Assembly (NCBI RefSeq): GCF_903903185.1
Contig: NZ_CAIUXT010000120.1
Span: 19,021-83,020, forward strand
DNA: 64,000 nucleotides
Reading direction: 5' to 3'
From: an uncultured Rhodoblastus sp.
GTDB lineage: Bacteria > Pseudomonadota > Alphaproteobacteria > Rhizobiales > Beijerinckiaceae
The notes under the pieces are model-generated. The model worked only from the letters and a program-made list of their open reading frames with translations, did not search any database and was not told the DNA's origin. Below are positions 42,201 to 50,418 of the stretch, one piece after another. The translations under genes and the position numbers were made by a program. The number at the start of each line of letters is the position of its first letter. The first letter of the stretch is position 1.

Positions 42201-43336
42201 CCGCGTCTTGGGACAAGACGGCGCGGGTGTGGGACGCGGCGAGCGGCAAGGCGATCGGCGAGCCACTTAGAGGCCATGAACGTGAGTTGACGAGCGCGGC
42301 GTTCGACCCCAACGGCAAGCGCATCGTCACAGCGTCTAATGATGGCAAGGCGCGGGTGTGGGACGCCGCGAGCGGCGATCCAATCGGCGAGCCGCTCGAA
42401 GGCCATGAAGGGGAGGTGCGGAGCGCGGCGTTCAGCCCCGACGGCCAGCGCATCGTCACCGCATCTTTCGACCTGACGGCGCGGGTGTGGGACGCAGCGA
42501 CCAGGAAGGCGATCGGCGAGCCGCTCAGAGGCCACAAGAGCGTGCTGCAAAGCGCGGCGTTCAGCCCCGACGGCCAGCGCATTCTCACCGCGTCTTCGGA
42601 CGGAACGGCGCGGGTGTGGGACGCGGCGAGCGGCAAGCCAATCGGCGAGCCGCTCGAAGGCCACAAAAATACGGTATTGAGCGCGGAGTTCAGTCCCGAC
42701 GGCCAGCGCATCGTCACTGCGTCTTGGGACGGCACGGCGAGGGTGTGGGACGCGGCGAGCAGGAAGCCAATCGGCGAGTTCAAGAGCCACAATTCATTGT
42801 TGAGCGCGGCTTTCAGCCCCGACGGCAAGCGTATCGTGACCGCATCCAAGGACTGGACGGCGCAGGTGTGGGATGCGGCGAGTGGGAAGCCCATCGGCGA
42901 GCCGCTGAAAGGCCATGACGGTCGGGTGTATCGCGCGGCGTTCAGCGCCGACGGCAAGCGCATTGTCACAGCGTCTGCGGACAACACGGCGCGCGTGTGG
43001 GATGCGGCGAGCGGGAAGGCGATCGGCGAACTAAAAGGCCATGAAGGTGCGGTGGCAAGTGCGGCGTTCAGCCACGACGGCAAGCGCATTGTCACCGCGT
43101 CCGATGACAAGACGGCGCGAGTGTGGGACGTCTTTCCCGACACCCAGGCGCTCGTGTCCCAAGCAAAGAAGGACGTCCCGCGCTGCCTGACGCGCGCGCA
43201 GCGCAAGACCTTCTTCCTGTCCCCCGAACCGCCGGCCTGGTGCGTCGAAATGGAAAAGTGGCCCTACGCCACGCCCGTATGGAAACGATGGCTCGCCGAA
43301 AAGCCCGCCGGCAAGAACCCGCCGTTGCCCCCTTAG
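39248..43336 (+). CDS. TIR domain - nSTAND NTPase - WD40 repeat protein (STAND/NLR-like conflict protein)
   Basis: TIR: ARLFISHSSWNNDKAVEVRDWLAKNGWQDVFLDLD...SKEWLDSFMCRSEVETARL (candidate catalytic Glu); Walker A GASGSGKSS; Walker B TVLLAIDQGEELF; coiled-coil and TM-like stretch AGLAAALVIAALAGWQYF; 12 WD40 repeats. Confidence 0.95.
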   Translation: MTMARLFISHSSWNNDKAVEVRDWLAKNGWQDVFLDLDPERGIVAGQRWREALQKAAWRCEVVLALVSKEWLDSFMCRSEVETARLMGKKVIVALVGIDKAQVPPDLTDEQFIDLTGDPDAYRRLKEGLKRAGLDPTSFPFPPDRRPYPGFAYFEEQDAAVYFGRDAQNVRGLDDMRRLARTGVTRMSVILGASGSGKSSFLRAGLWPRLKRDDRAWLPLPIVRPERAAISGAYGLAAALCQIAGDPRFSGGMRQRGLPRSRIDIQDALEKTDDELAKLLAALRDIAQASFAGEDARPPTVLLAIDQGEELFNEEGREEAKRLIDLLTKTLAADPRTMAVLVMRSDAFPLVQSDPALAALPKDTFTLDMMLEGSFRAVIEGPARLVEPPLKIDAQLTDALLEDISGQDALPLLAFTLAHLYDNTRADNALTLDGYEKIGRVEGVIDKTVAQAFAEAVARREAPEETEEQLKLARSAFIPHLAQVNPVNPAGQFARRVAPREKIPEEARSLIDRFAEQRLLIRDRRKDADGKDVDVFEVAHEALLRQPPFAEWLEDDRDFLVWRERLSQARTAFAANQRGLLADRELSIARDYLQTRTEREFEPADLAFIRDSIADDDKRRADEAEEQRKREAAEKEEQERRIRDAERIAEEQTKAAAAQKQVAEEQTKANAAQKRTNRAVQAGLAAALVIAALAGWQYFVANAAKKEAQASAEREKASADQAKANLREAQITQSRYLADQARQRREAGDVGSAALLALEALPDAAAGTPQPYVPEAELQLDVTWRDLRERFLVGHEERVWSAAFSPDGQHIVTASDDKTARVWDAASGKPIGAPLKGHEDVVRSAAFSPDGKRIVTASSDQTARVWDAATGKPIGEPLRGHDGLVYRAAFSPDGQRIVTASSDKTARVWDAESRKPNGDPLGGHEDVVWSAAFSPDGQRIVTASWDRTARVWDAASGKPIAKPLSGHEGEANSAAFSPDGKRIVTASWDKTARVWDAASGKAIGEPLRGHERELTSAAFDPNGKRIVTASNDGKARVWDAASGDPIGEPLEGHEGEVRSAAFSPDGQRIVTASFDLTARVWDAATRKAIGEPLRGHKSVLQSAAFSPDGQRILTASSDGTARVWDAASGKPIGEPLEGHKNTVLSAEFSPDGQRIVTASWDGTARVWDAASRKPIGEFKSHNSLLSAAFSPDGKRIVTASKDWTAQVWDAASGKPIGEPLKGHDGRVYRAAFSADGKRIVTASADNTARVWDAASGKAIGELKGHEGAVASAAFSHDGKRIVTASDDKTARVWDVFPDTQALVSQAKKDVPRCLTRAQRKTFFLSPEPPAWCVEMEKWPYATPVWKRWLAEKPAGKNPPLPP
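41621..43133 (+). repeat. 12 tandem ~129 bp repeats encoding near-identical WD40 blades
   Basis: Recurring GHxxxVxSAAFSPDGQRIVTASxDxTARVWDAASGKPIGEPL (43 aa unit), counted by hand. Confidence 0.95.
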
Positions 43337-43450
43337 TTTCTGCATTAGTTCGACGCTTGCAACTGAACCGCCCCGGACGCCACTCCCGCAAACATCGAAC
43401 TTCGCAACTCGTCACCGGAGTGTTCAACACCAAATTTTTGGGAGACGGAC

Positions 43451-45655
43451 ATGGACAAGCTCGAAAAAGCGAGACGTTTGAAAGCAATGCTGTCCCAGAT
43501 CGCGCCGGGGAGCGCGCTTGAAAACCTCGCGCCGCCGAGAGACGGCCTGGAGAGCATGGCGGAAGCCGCAGACGACGTCCACGCGAAGATCAACAGCGGA
43601 CTGGAGAAGCTCGACGACGATCGCCATCAGGATATCTCGAACGAAGAAATGTTCGGCCTTGAGGCCATTGTCATGAAGCAAAACCGGCCCGCGGTCTTCG
43701 TTCGTCGCGGCACATACGATCCCCTGACCGACAACGCGTGGCTAAAGCTCAACGACCGGGCGGTGAGGGAGCGGATCAATCCGCTGCTGCCGCTGATCGG
43801 GCGCATCGAATTGCCGCCGCCCGGAATTCCGCCCTATGTCGGCACCGGCTTTATCGTCGGACCCGGCCTGATGATGACCAACCGACACGTCGCGCGCCTT
43901 TTCGCCGATGGCCTCGGCGTCAATATCCGCTTCACGCCGGGCGACGCTTTCGTGAATTTCGGTCGCGAGGTGGATGACGTCGACGATGGTCTCGTCCACG
44001 ATCTCAAAGTTTCGGGCGTCGCAATGGTGCATCCCTATTGGGACATGGCGCTGCTCAAAGTCGACGGGCTGCCGAACGGCCAGTCCTTGCCGCTTTCAAT
44101 CCAAAAGCCGGAAGACCTCATCGACGAGGACGTTGTTGTCATCGGCTATCCGGCGCGGGATGAACGCAACGATCTGGCGGTGCAGGACCGGATTTTCGAA
44201 GGCAAATATTTTGTGAAGCGTCTGGCGCCGGGCGTCGTGCGCGAGCGCGCCTCGATCCAGAGCTTCGAAAACAAGGTGAATGCGCTAACGCATAATGCGT
44301 CGACGCTTGGCGGCAACTCCGGCTCGGCGGTGATCGGCGTCAAGTCCGGCAAGGTGATCGCGCTGCATTTCGCCGGCGTCTACCTCGTCGCCAATTATGC
44401 GGTGCCAATGCATGAACTGGCGCGCGACAGCCGATTGGCAAAGCTCAATTTCGATGGTTCGGTTCCGAAGACGTCCGACTGGGACGCCGCCTGGAATTCA
44501 ACGGAAAAAGTCGCCGTTCCGGTAGCCGGGCCCGTTTCCCAAGCGCCCATCCTGCAAAATGTCGCGCCGTCGGCTAAACCGCCAACTTCCCTGAGCCGTA
44601 AGGCGGCGGGCGAGGCGAAATGGACGATCCCGATCCATATCAGCATTTCGGTGGGCGAACCAACGCAAGGCCCGGCAATCCCGGAATCGAAAGACTCCGT
44701 CGAAGCGGAAGCCGAACTCGATGCAGCGGTCGAAGGCGTCGTCGTCGACCAGGATTACAGCGACCGGCCGGGTTACGACCCCGACTTCCTCGATGGCGTT
44801 TCCGTCCCGCTGCCCGCGCTCAAACCGGAGATGGAGAAGGACACGGCCGTCGTGCCCGAAGAATACCGCATGCACGACGATCCCTATGAACTCGCCTATT
44901 ACCATTATAGTCTTTACATGAACAAGCGGCGGCGGACGGCCTGGTTCTCCGCGGCCAATGTCGACGGAGACCGCCGTCCCGGAATCGGCAAGCGAGAGGG
45001 AGACCGCTGGTATGTCGACACGCGCATCGGCAAGACGGAACAATTGGGACAGGCGGCCTTCGAGCATGGCATCGACCGCGGCCATCTCACCCGGCGGGAC
45101 GATACGGCGTGGGGCGACGACGTCGAAAGCGCCATCAAGGCCAACAACGACACCTTCCATTTCACCAATTGCGCGCTACAGGCGTCGCCCTTCAATCGCG
45201 GCAAGGACCGCTGGCAAGGCCTGGAGCAATTCCTTCTTGAGAAGCACGCGAAGAAGGACCAGCGGCGCATGATCGTCATAACCGGGCCGATCTTCTCTCC
45301 CAACGATCCCGCCTATCAAAACGAAAAAATGAAATATTCGGTGCTTTGCCCGCTCCAGTTCTGGAAGGTTTGCGTCCTCGTGCGCAAAGACGGATCGCCT
45401 TCGGCGACAGCCTTCGTTCTCGGGCAAAGCGACATTCGTGATCTGCCCGGCTTCGAGGCTGTCTTTGACGTCGCCGCCACCCAGATCACGGTCGAGGATC
45501 TCGAGAACAAGACCGGGCTGGATTTCGGCGACATCAAGCAGCACGACCATTTTGCCGAGGGCGGCAAGCCCGGAACGCTGGAACTTCCCGCAGCGGCGGG
45601 AGGGAAACCGCGCAAAGCGAAAATCATTCGCGACGGCGCGGATATCGTCGTTTGA
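43451..45655 (+). CDS. trypsin-like serine protease fused to DNA/RNA non-specific endonuclease (NUC)
   Basis: Trypsin triad region GTGFIVGPGLMMTNRHVA / YWDMALLKVD / STLGGNSGSAV; C-terminal NUC motif IDRGHLTRRDD...FHFTNCALQASPFNRGKDRWQGLE. Confidence 0.92.
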   Translation: MDKLEKARRLKAMLSQIAPGSALENLAPPRDGLESMAEAADDVHAKINSGLEKLDDDRHQDISNEEMFGLEAIVMKQNRPAVFVRRGTYDPLTDNAWLKLNDRAVRERINPLLPLIGRIELPPPGIPPYVGTGFIVGPGLMMTNRHVARLFADGLGVNIRFTPGDAFVNFGREVDDVDDGLVHDLKVSGVAMVHPYWDMALLKVDGLPNGQSLPLSIQKPEDLIDEDVVVIGYPARDERNDLAVQDRIFEGKYFVKRLAPGVVRERASIQSFENKVNALTHNASTLGGNSGSAVIGVKSGKVIALHFAGVYLVANYAVPMHELARDSRLAKLNFDGSVPKTSDWDAAWNSTEKVAVPVAGPVSQAPILQNVAPSAKPPTSLSRKAAGEAKWTIPIHISISVGEPTQGPAIPESKDSVEAEAELDAAVEGVVVDQDYSDRPGYDPDFLDGVSVPLPALKPEMEKDTAVVPEEYRMHDDPYELAYYHYSLYMNKRRRTAWFSAANVDGDRRPGIGKREGDRWYVDTRIGKTEQLGQAAFEHGIDRGHLTRRDDTAWGDDVESAIKANNDTFHFTNCALQASPFNRGKDRWQGLEQFLLEKHAKKDQRRMIVITGPIFSPNDPAYQNEKMKYSVLCPLQFWKVCVLVRKDGSPSATAFVLGQSDIRDLPGFEAVFDVAATQITVEDLENKTGLDFGDIKQHDHFAEGGKPGTLELPAAAGGKPRKAKIIRDGADIVV

Positions 45656-45767
45656 CCGTCGAACCCGCACGCGCGTATCGACATCGGATCGCGCAAACCG
45701 GCGGAAACAGCCTTGCCTTTTTGAGCGACAGGACCAGACGTTTTCACTATGGATTGGAGATCTGAAC

Positions 45768-46724
45768 ATGACCACCCAAGCCGAATGTTTGCGAACGACG
45801 GGTTTCAATCTGACCACCGCGGTATTTTTGGCCGAGGCCTGCGCCGCCGCCTATAACAAAGTTGAAGCGCAAAAATTTGCGAGCAGCGCCGGCCTCGCAA
45901 ACTTCAATGCATTCGACGCCTCCAACGTTCAAGGCTTCTGGTGCGCCGACGACAAGGCGACGGTTCTTGCCTTTCGAGGCACGAGCAATATTGGGCAATG
46001 GATAAGGGACGTGCGGGTCCTGCCGGCGGCTGTCGCCTGGGGATGGGCTCACCTTGGCTTTGTCCAGGGCATAGAAGAGATTGAAGCAAGGCTTCAATTG
46101 TTCGACGCCCTCGCGAAGACGCGTCCCTATGTCTGGATCGTCGGTCACAGCCTCGGCGGCGCGCTCGCGGTGATTGCCGCGGCGCGCGCCAAAAGCCGGG
46201 GAATTTACACTCCCGAGCTCTATACTTTTGGCCAGCCGGCCGTCAGCTTCGCGGGTTTCGCCGACAGGTTCGATCGGGAATTGCCCAAGCGCCTGTGGCG
46301 GCTAATCAATCAGGTCGACATCGTTCCACGCGTTCCACCCTTCTACCAGCATTGCGGCGGCCCCAAACACATCGTGCGGCCCGGGGTTCTCGAGTCGCTT
46401 CCCGGATTGGAGGCGGCGGCGGGCGGGCAGGACGGCTTCGCTGCGCCACGCAAGTACACCCAGGAGGAAACGTTGAGCGCCATTATCCTTGCGCCGCGGC
46501 AATCCCCCGGGACGGAAAGTGTTTCGTCCGGCGAGATCATCGACGAAAACGATCCGCGCCCGCTCGACATGCTTGAATTCGGACGTTTGCAGATGGCGCT
46601 GGGTGCGGGCGATCCGCCGGGACTGGAAGGTCTGCCGCTCGAAGGGGCGCTGCCTTATTTTGCCGATCATCAGATTTCCGAATATATCCGCCTGTTGAAA
46701 GAACTGCGCGACCGCCAGAGTTAG
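45768..46724 (+). CDS. lipase class 3 family protein
   Basis: VLAFRGTSNIGQWIRDVRV; nucleophile elbow IVGHSLGGALAV; NQVDIVPRVPP and KHIV as candidate Asp/His. Confidence 0.88.
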   Translation: MTTQAECLRTTGFNLTTAVFLAEACAAAYNKVEAQKFASSAGLANFNAFDASNVQGFWCADDKATVLAFRGTSNIGQWIRDVRVLPAAVAWGWAHLGFVQGIEEIEARLQLFDALAKTRPYVWIVGHSLGGALAVIAAARAKSRGIYTPELYTFGQPAVSFAGFADRFDRELPKRLWRLINQVDIVPRVPPFYQHCGGPKHIVRPGVLESLPGLEAAAGGQDGFAAPRKYTQEETLSAIILAPRQSPGTESVSSGEIIDENDPRPLDMLEFGRLQMALGAGDPPGLEGLPLEGALPYFADHQISEYIRLLKELRDRQS

Positions 46725-46794
46725 AGTGAGGGGATCTCCCAACGATCTATATCGTTTTGGGATTCCCAAATCGGTCTGGAGCCGCGCGCCATTC

Positions 46795-47030
46795 GGGCAA
46801 GCCCGGATTGTTGGCGTCGGCAAGCGGCGCCGTCATCAACGCGACGTCGTCTTCGGGTGGCGCGCCAGCCCGCCAATGGCAAAGCCGCGCAGCAAATTCC
46901 GTCAAACCATGCACTTCGGCGAGGAGTTCGGTGACGCGCAGACGCGGCAACATGCCGTAGAGCCGTCGCGAGATCTGATCGGATTCGTCGGTTTCGTCCT
47001 TGCGGATCGGGCGGATCGAGGTATCCCTCC
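46795..47030 (-). pseudogene. Tn3-family transposase (TnpA) fragment
   Basis: SRRLYGMLPRLRVTELLAEVHGLTEFAARLCHWRAGAPPEDDVALMTAPLADANNPGLPEW resembles Tn3 TnpA LPR(V/L)xxTDLLxEVxxWTGFxxxFTHLRTGxPxxDxxxLLTAxLADAxNLGLxxMAEA; truncated at both ends. Confidence 0.7.
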
Positions 47031-47080
47031 GGCGTGACGCGCCTTGCGAAAATTGAGGCAAACGCGAGGCTTTGAAGATA

Positions 47081-47193
47081 ATTCCATCGGCTTTTGCTTC
47101 CGACTTGTCGGAAGCAAAGGCGCCCGCCGGCGTCAGCCGGCGCCGCTCCAGTCGGAGCAGATACCATCGGTCCTTTTCAAGGGCCGATGGTAT
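47081..47193 (+). repeat. MITE-like palindromic element, copy A
   Basis: attccatcgg...ccgatggtat near-inverted ends; internal hairpins ttgcttccgacttgtcggaagcaa and gccggcgtcagccggc; inverted copy at 63406-63519. Confidence 0.85.
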
Positions 47194-47276
47194 AAGTCGG
47201 CTTTATGAGCGAGGTCAGCTGCGCCGCATCGGACCAATGACTTTGATTTCCGCCGAGCGCCGTCGGCGGTGAACGA

Positions 47277-47330
47277 GGCAACTTCATAGGCTTCGTCAAA
47301 CTCGCCGCTATCGCAATCTGGCTCGAATAG
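47277..47330 (+). pseudogene. C-terminal tail of an IS5-like transposase (remnant)
   Basis: Frame ending GNFIGFVKLAAIAIWLE*, similar to the ...ARNFLAxVxLAAxxIWL C-terminus of IS5-family transposases; very short. Confidence 0.4.
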
Positions 47331-47349
47331 TCAAATGGTCCCTGCCGCC

Positions 47350-50300
47350 TTAGCCTTGGATCGGCGTTTTCAGAAGGGCCTCGATCGCCATCAACGGGAC
47401 GCCAAACCCGAGCTTCTTTGTACCGCCCTCGTATTTGCCGCTGTGGTGGATGCCGATCGCCTCGCCGGTCGCGAGGTCGACGATCGGTCCACCCGCAACA
47501 CCGGCCATGGTCCAGCACTCGTAGATGAGCCTGGTATTCTCCACCGCAACAATAACTCCAGGCATGATCATCTTTTCGCCGGTTGGGTAGGTCGCGAACG
47601 CCGCCAGCGTGACGATCGTCGGCGTGAACGTTATCAGCGGATGACCAATCACGGCGATTCGTGTTCCCACCTCCGGCAGCGTCCAGCGGAGCTTCAACGG
47701 ATCCTGCCCGGCCGGCTCGATCCGCGCCAGCGCGCCGTGGCGGTCGTCGCTTGTGGTTCCGATGACCTCTTCGATGACCACGCGTTTCTCGCCGAACACC
47801 GCGAACCGCGGCTTCTGGTTCATCACGAAGTCGGTCGACGCGAGCGCGCGCGGTCCGATCAGGAAGCCCGTCCCGATGAAGGGCTTGTCGGGCTCCGACT
47901 CGATCCGCGCCGTGGCGTTCGCCGCAGGGAGCAGCGGCGCCGCCCACGCCGGTGCGTTGCGCACCGGGAACGCCTTCGAAATCACGGCCTGGCCGCGCGT
48001 GTCGAACGTTGTCCATAGTCCGCCGGTGAAGGGCTCCGGAGCGAGCGGCGGCGGCATGTCCTGTTTGGCGAAGTGTTCGACCAGCCATGCCTCCATCATC
48101 CGATAGCCCTCGCCGACGACCGGAACCGACGCGCTCTTGACCGCGAGCTCCATGTTTTTGTCGCGCTCTCCGATGCAGGCGGCGAGCACATGCACGTCGG
48201 CGAGTCCGGCCGGTCCGATCCTCTTCACGACGGCGTCGAGTTCCGGCCAGCGACTCTCGAGCGCGAGCCGGTAGCCCAGTACGGCGAGGCTGAGCGGATC
48301 GAGGTCGCGTGCAAGCAGGCGCGCGGCCTCGTCGTCGTACAGCGGCGTGCGCGCATCGAGACCGCGCCAATTCTGTTCGACGAGGCGGATTGTGTCGTCG
48401 AAGGGCGCCTGCGCCTCCAGCCGCTGGAGGTAGCGGTGGATCTCCGTGAGCTGCGTCGACTCGCGCACGATCACGATCGTCCACACGTGATCGGCGACGA
48501 ACGGCAGCGGGATGCGCTTCGGGTCGAGCCCGCCGGTCTGCACGGTGAGGCTCGTGCCATATTGCACCGGCGCATGCCATTGCACCGCAAATCCGTCGAG
48601 CGCCGGTAAGGGTTTTGGCGCCACAGGCTGCCGATTCATGTCGAGGACGAGCGTCTCGATCGGTCCGGCCTGCGGATTCTCCCCGTTCGGGCGCGCATCG
48701 CCGACGAGAAGGCGCACGAAGCATTGCCCCGGGACCGGCGGGAGGGGCTCGACGCCAAGTTCGCGCAACCTCCTGCCGTCCCCGACGGCGGGGAACTGCG
48801 CCGCCCAGGCCGCCCACGCGAGCAGCGAGCCGAGGTGCGTCGTCGTCACGACTCCGAACATCGCGGAGGGTTCCGACACGCCGTCATGTGGCGCGATGAC
48901 GCCCGCGCTCGGCGGCAGCCGTTGCGTGAGCTGCGGGTCGGGCTGGACGTCGATCACCACCGGCTCGTCGGCGGTCACGAGCACCGACCGCACGATCGGC
49001 CGCTCGGTCGGCAGCGCGATCTCGACGCGGCATGAGCCCACCGGCAGCGTCTTTTCGAGCCGCCCCCAGGCCGCCTCGACGCGCTTCCCGGCGGCGTCGA
49101 ACACCTCGATGCGCGCGTAGCGGTCGCGCGTCCGCACGATCAGTTGGCCGTGCTTCCCCGCCCCGAGCTCGGCGCCATCGGGCGGCGTGGGCGGCGGCGC
49201 GCCGATGCGTCCGGCGCCATCAGGACGCGTGGGCAGAGGCGCGCCGATGCTTTCGACCTGGATCATCGACTCGAGCCCGTCGAGCTTGATTTCGAATCCC
49301 CTGTCGGGAAAGGCTTTCGGCAGTGGCACGAGGTCTGCGTGCAGCTCGACCGGCCCGACGACTTCGACCTTCTTTGACCAATTCTCGAACCCGCTCGCCT
49401 CGATCTCGATCTTGTAGACCGTTGACGACAGCTTCCACTCGATCGGCACGGCAAGCGGCGATGGCTTCTCCGCCTGGCGCTCCCAGACCCCCTTCCACTC
49501 GTTGTAGCCGCGAATGCCGGCCGTAGCGAAAGCCGTCGCTTCTTCGGGCTCGACAAATACCTTGACGGGCGAGCGTGGCTTTTCAGCAAAGCGCGCGAGT
49601 TCGAGTGAGCTCTGTACGCGGAACAGGCTCTCCGCCGGCTCCTGCGTCGGGAGAGTCTTGTTCGCGCGGCGCGCCTCCTCCGACCGCTCTTGAATCCGGC
49701 GCTTCGCGTATTCGGCGAGTCGGCCGAACGTCAGCACAAACTCTTCCTTGACCGCGTCGGCCTCGAGCACGGGCCCCGCACCGTTCAGGCCGTCAATCAG
49801 CGCGCCGCCGAACAGGCCATGCAGACCCTGCTCGTTTGCGAGCTGGCCCGCTGTGGTTGCAAACAGCACCGCCTGCCGCGCCTGGGCTTCGGGTTTCACC
49901 TTCGAGAGGTCGAAGAACAGCGTCCTCGTCGCGGTGACGACATCCTCGCTGACAACGATGCCGCGACAGGCGTCGACGAAGTACACCTGATACTCCGGAG
50001 AGCAAACCTGCATTTCGCGGATCCACGAGCCGAGGTCGATCGGGTTCGAGCGGTAGTAGTCGAGGTCCGTGACGTCCGCTGGCACGATCACAGGCGCCTC
50101 GTCGGGCCCGCCGCCCGAGGGCGCGATGCCGTGACCTGCGTAGAAGAACCAAAGCCGCTGCGCGCCGGCGCCATTCTTCTTGTGATCGAACAGCGCGCGC
50201 CGGATCGCAGTATCTGTCGCCACGTCGTACCTGGCGTCGTTGACCGGGCGATCGGGATGGGGCGACAGCAAGAGGGTCAGAGTCGCCTCGGTTGCGCGGC

Positions 50301-50418
50301 CGGCGCCGGGCGCCGTTACCCACTTCGCAAAGGCGAGCGCGTCGCGCACCGCCGCGCGGAGTTCCCACGCCGGGGCGTGATAGGCGTCGAGGCCTATGAT
50401 CAGCGCGCGATCGTTCAT
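47350..50418 (-). CDS. caspase-family (C14) peptidase with C-terminal degenerate trypsin-like domain
   Basis: MNDRALIIGLDAYHAPAWELRAAVRDALAFAKWV; catalytic His RLWFFYAGHGI; catalytic Cys YFVDACRG; C-terminal trypsin fold TGFLIGPRALASTDFVM...AGVAGGPIVDLATGEAIGIHHSG with triad residues replaced. Confidence 0.9.
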   Translation of the reverse strand: MNDRALIIGLDAYHAPAWELRAAVRDALAFAKWVTAPGAGRATEATLTLLLSPHPDRPVNDARYDVATDTAIRRALFDHKKNGAGAQRLWFFYAGHGIAPSGGGPDEAPVIVPADVTDLDYYRSNPIDLGSWIREMQVCSPEYQVYFVDACRGIVVSEDVVTATRTLFFDLSKVKPEAQARQAVLFATTAGQLANEQGLHGLFGGALIDGLNGAGPVLEADAVKEEFVLTFGRLAEYAKRRIQERSEEARRANKTLPTQEPAESLFRVQSSLELARFAEKPRSPVKVFVEPEEATAFATAGIRGYNEWKGVWERQAEKPSPLAVPIEWKLSSTVYKIEIEASGFENWSKKVEVVGPVELHADLVPLPKAFPDRGFEIKLDGLESMIQVESIGAPLPTRPDGAGRIGAPPPTPPDGAELGAGKHGQLIVRTRDRYARIEVFDAAGKRVEAAWGRLEKTLPVGSCRVEIALPTERPIVRSVLVTADEPVVIDVQPDPQLTQRLPPSAGVIAPHDGVSEPSAMFGVVTTTHLGSLLAWAAWAAQFPAVGDGRRLRELGVEPLPPVPGQCFVRLLVGDARPNGENPQAGPIETLVLDMNRQPVAPKPLPALDGFAVQWHAPVQYGTSLTVQTGGLDPKRIPLPFVADHVWTIVIVRESTQLTEIHRYLQRLEAQAPFDDTIRLVEQNWRGLDARTPLYDDEAARLLARDLDPLSLAVLGYRLALESRWPELDAVVKRIGPAGLADVHVLAACIGERDKNMELAVKSASVPVVGEGYRMMEAWLVEHFAKQDMPPPLAPEPFTGGLWTTFDTRGQAVISKAFPVRNAPAWAAPLLPAANATARIESEPDKPFIGTGFLIGPRALASTDFVMNQKPRFAVFGEKRVVIEEVIGTTSDDRHGALARIEPAGQDPLKLRWTLPEVGTRIAVIGHPLITFTPTIVTLAAFATYPTGEKMIMPGVIVAVENTRLIYECWTMAGVAGGPIVDLATGEAIGIHHSGKYEGGTKKLGFGVPLMAIEALLKTPIQG

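Noticed and set aside
41621-43133. Possible CRISPR or satellite array
   Set aside because: The ~129 bp units are in frame and encode WD40 blades; no spacer/repeat structure. No CRISPR array was seen elsewhere.
42058-43206. 382-aa repetitive minus-strand ORF (PSGLNAAL...SWPLSGSPIGFPLAASHTRAV repeats)
   Set aside because: Mirror of the WD40 tandem repeats; repeat periodicity keeps the antisense frame open.
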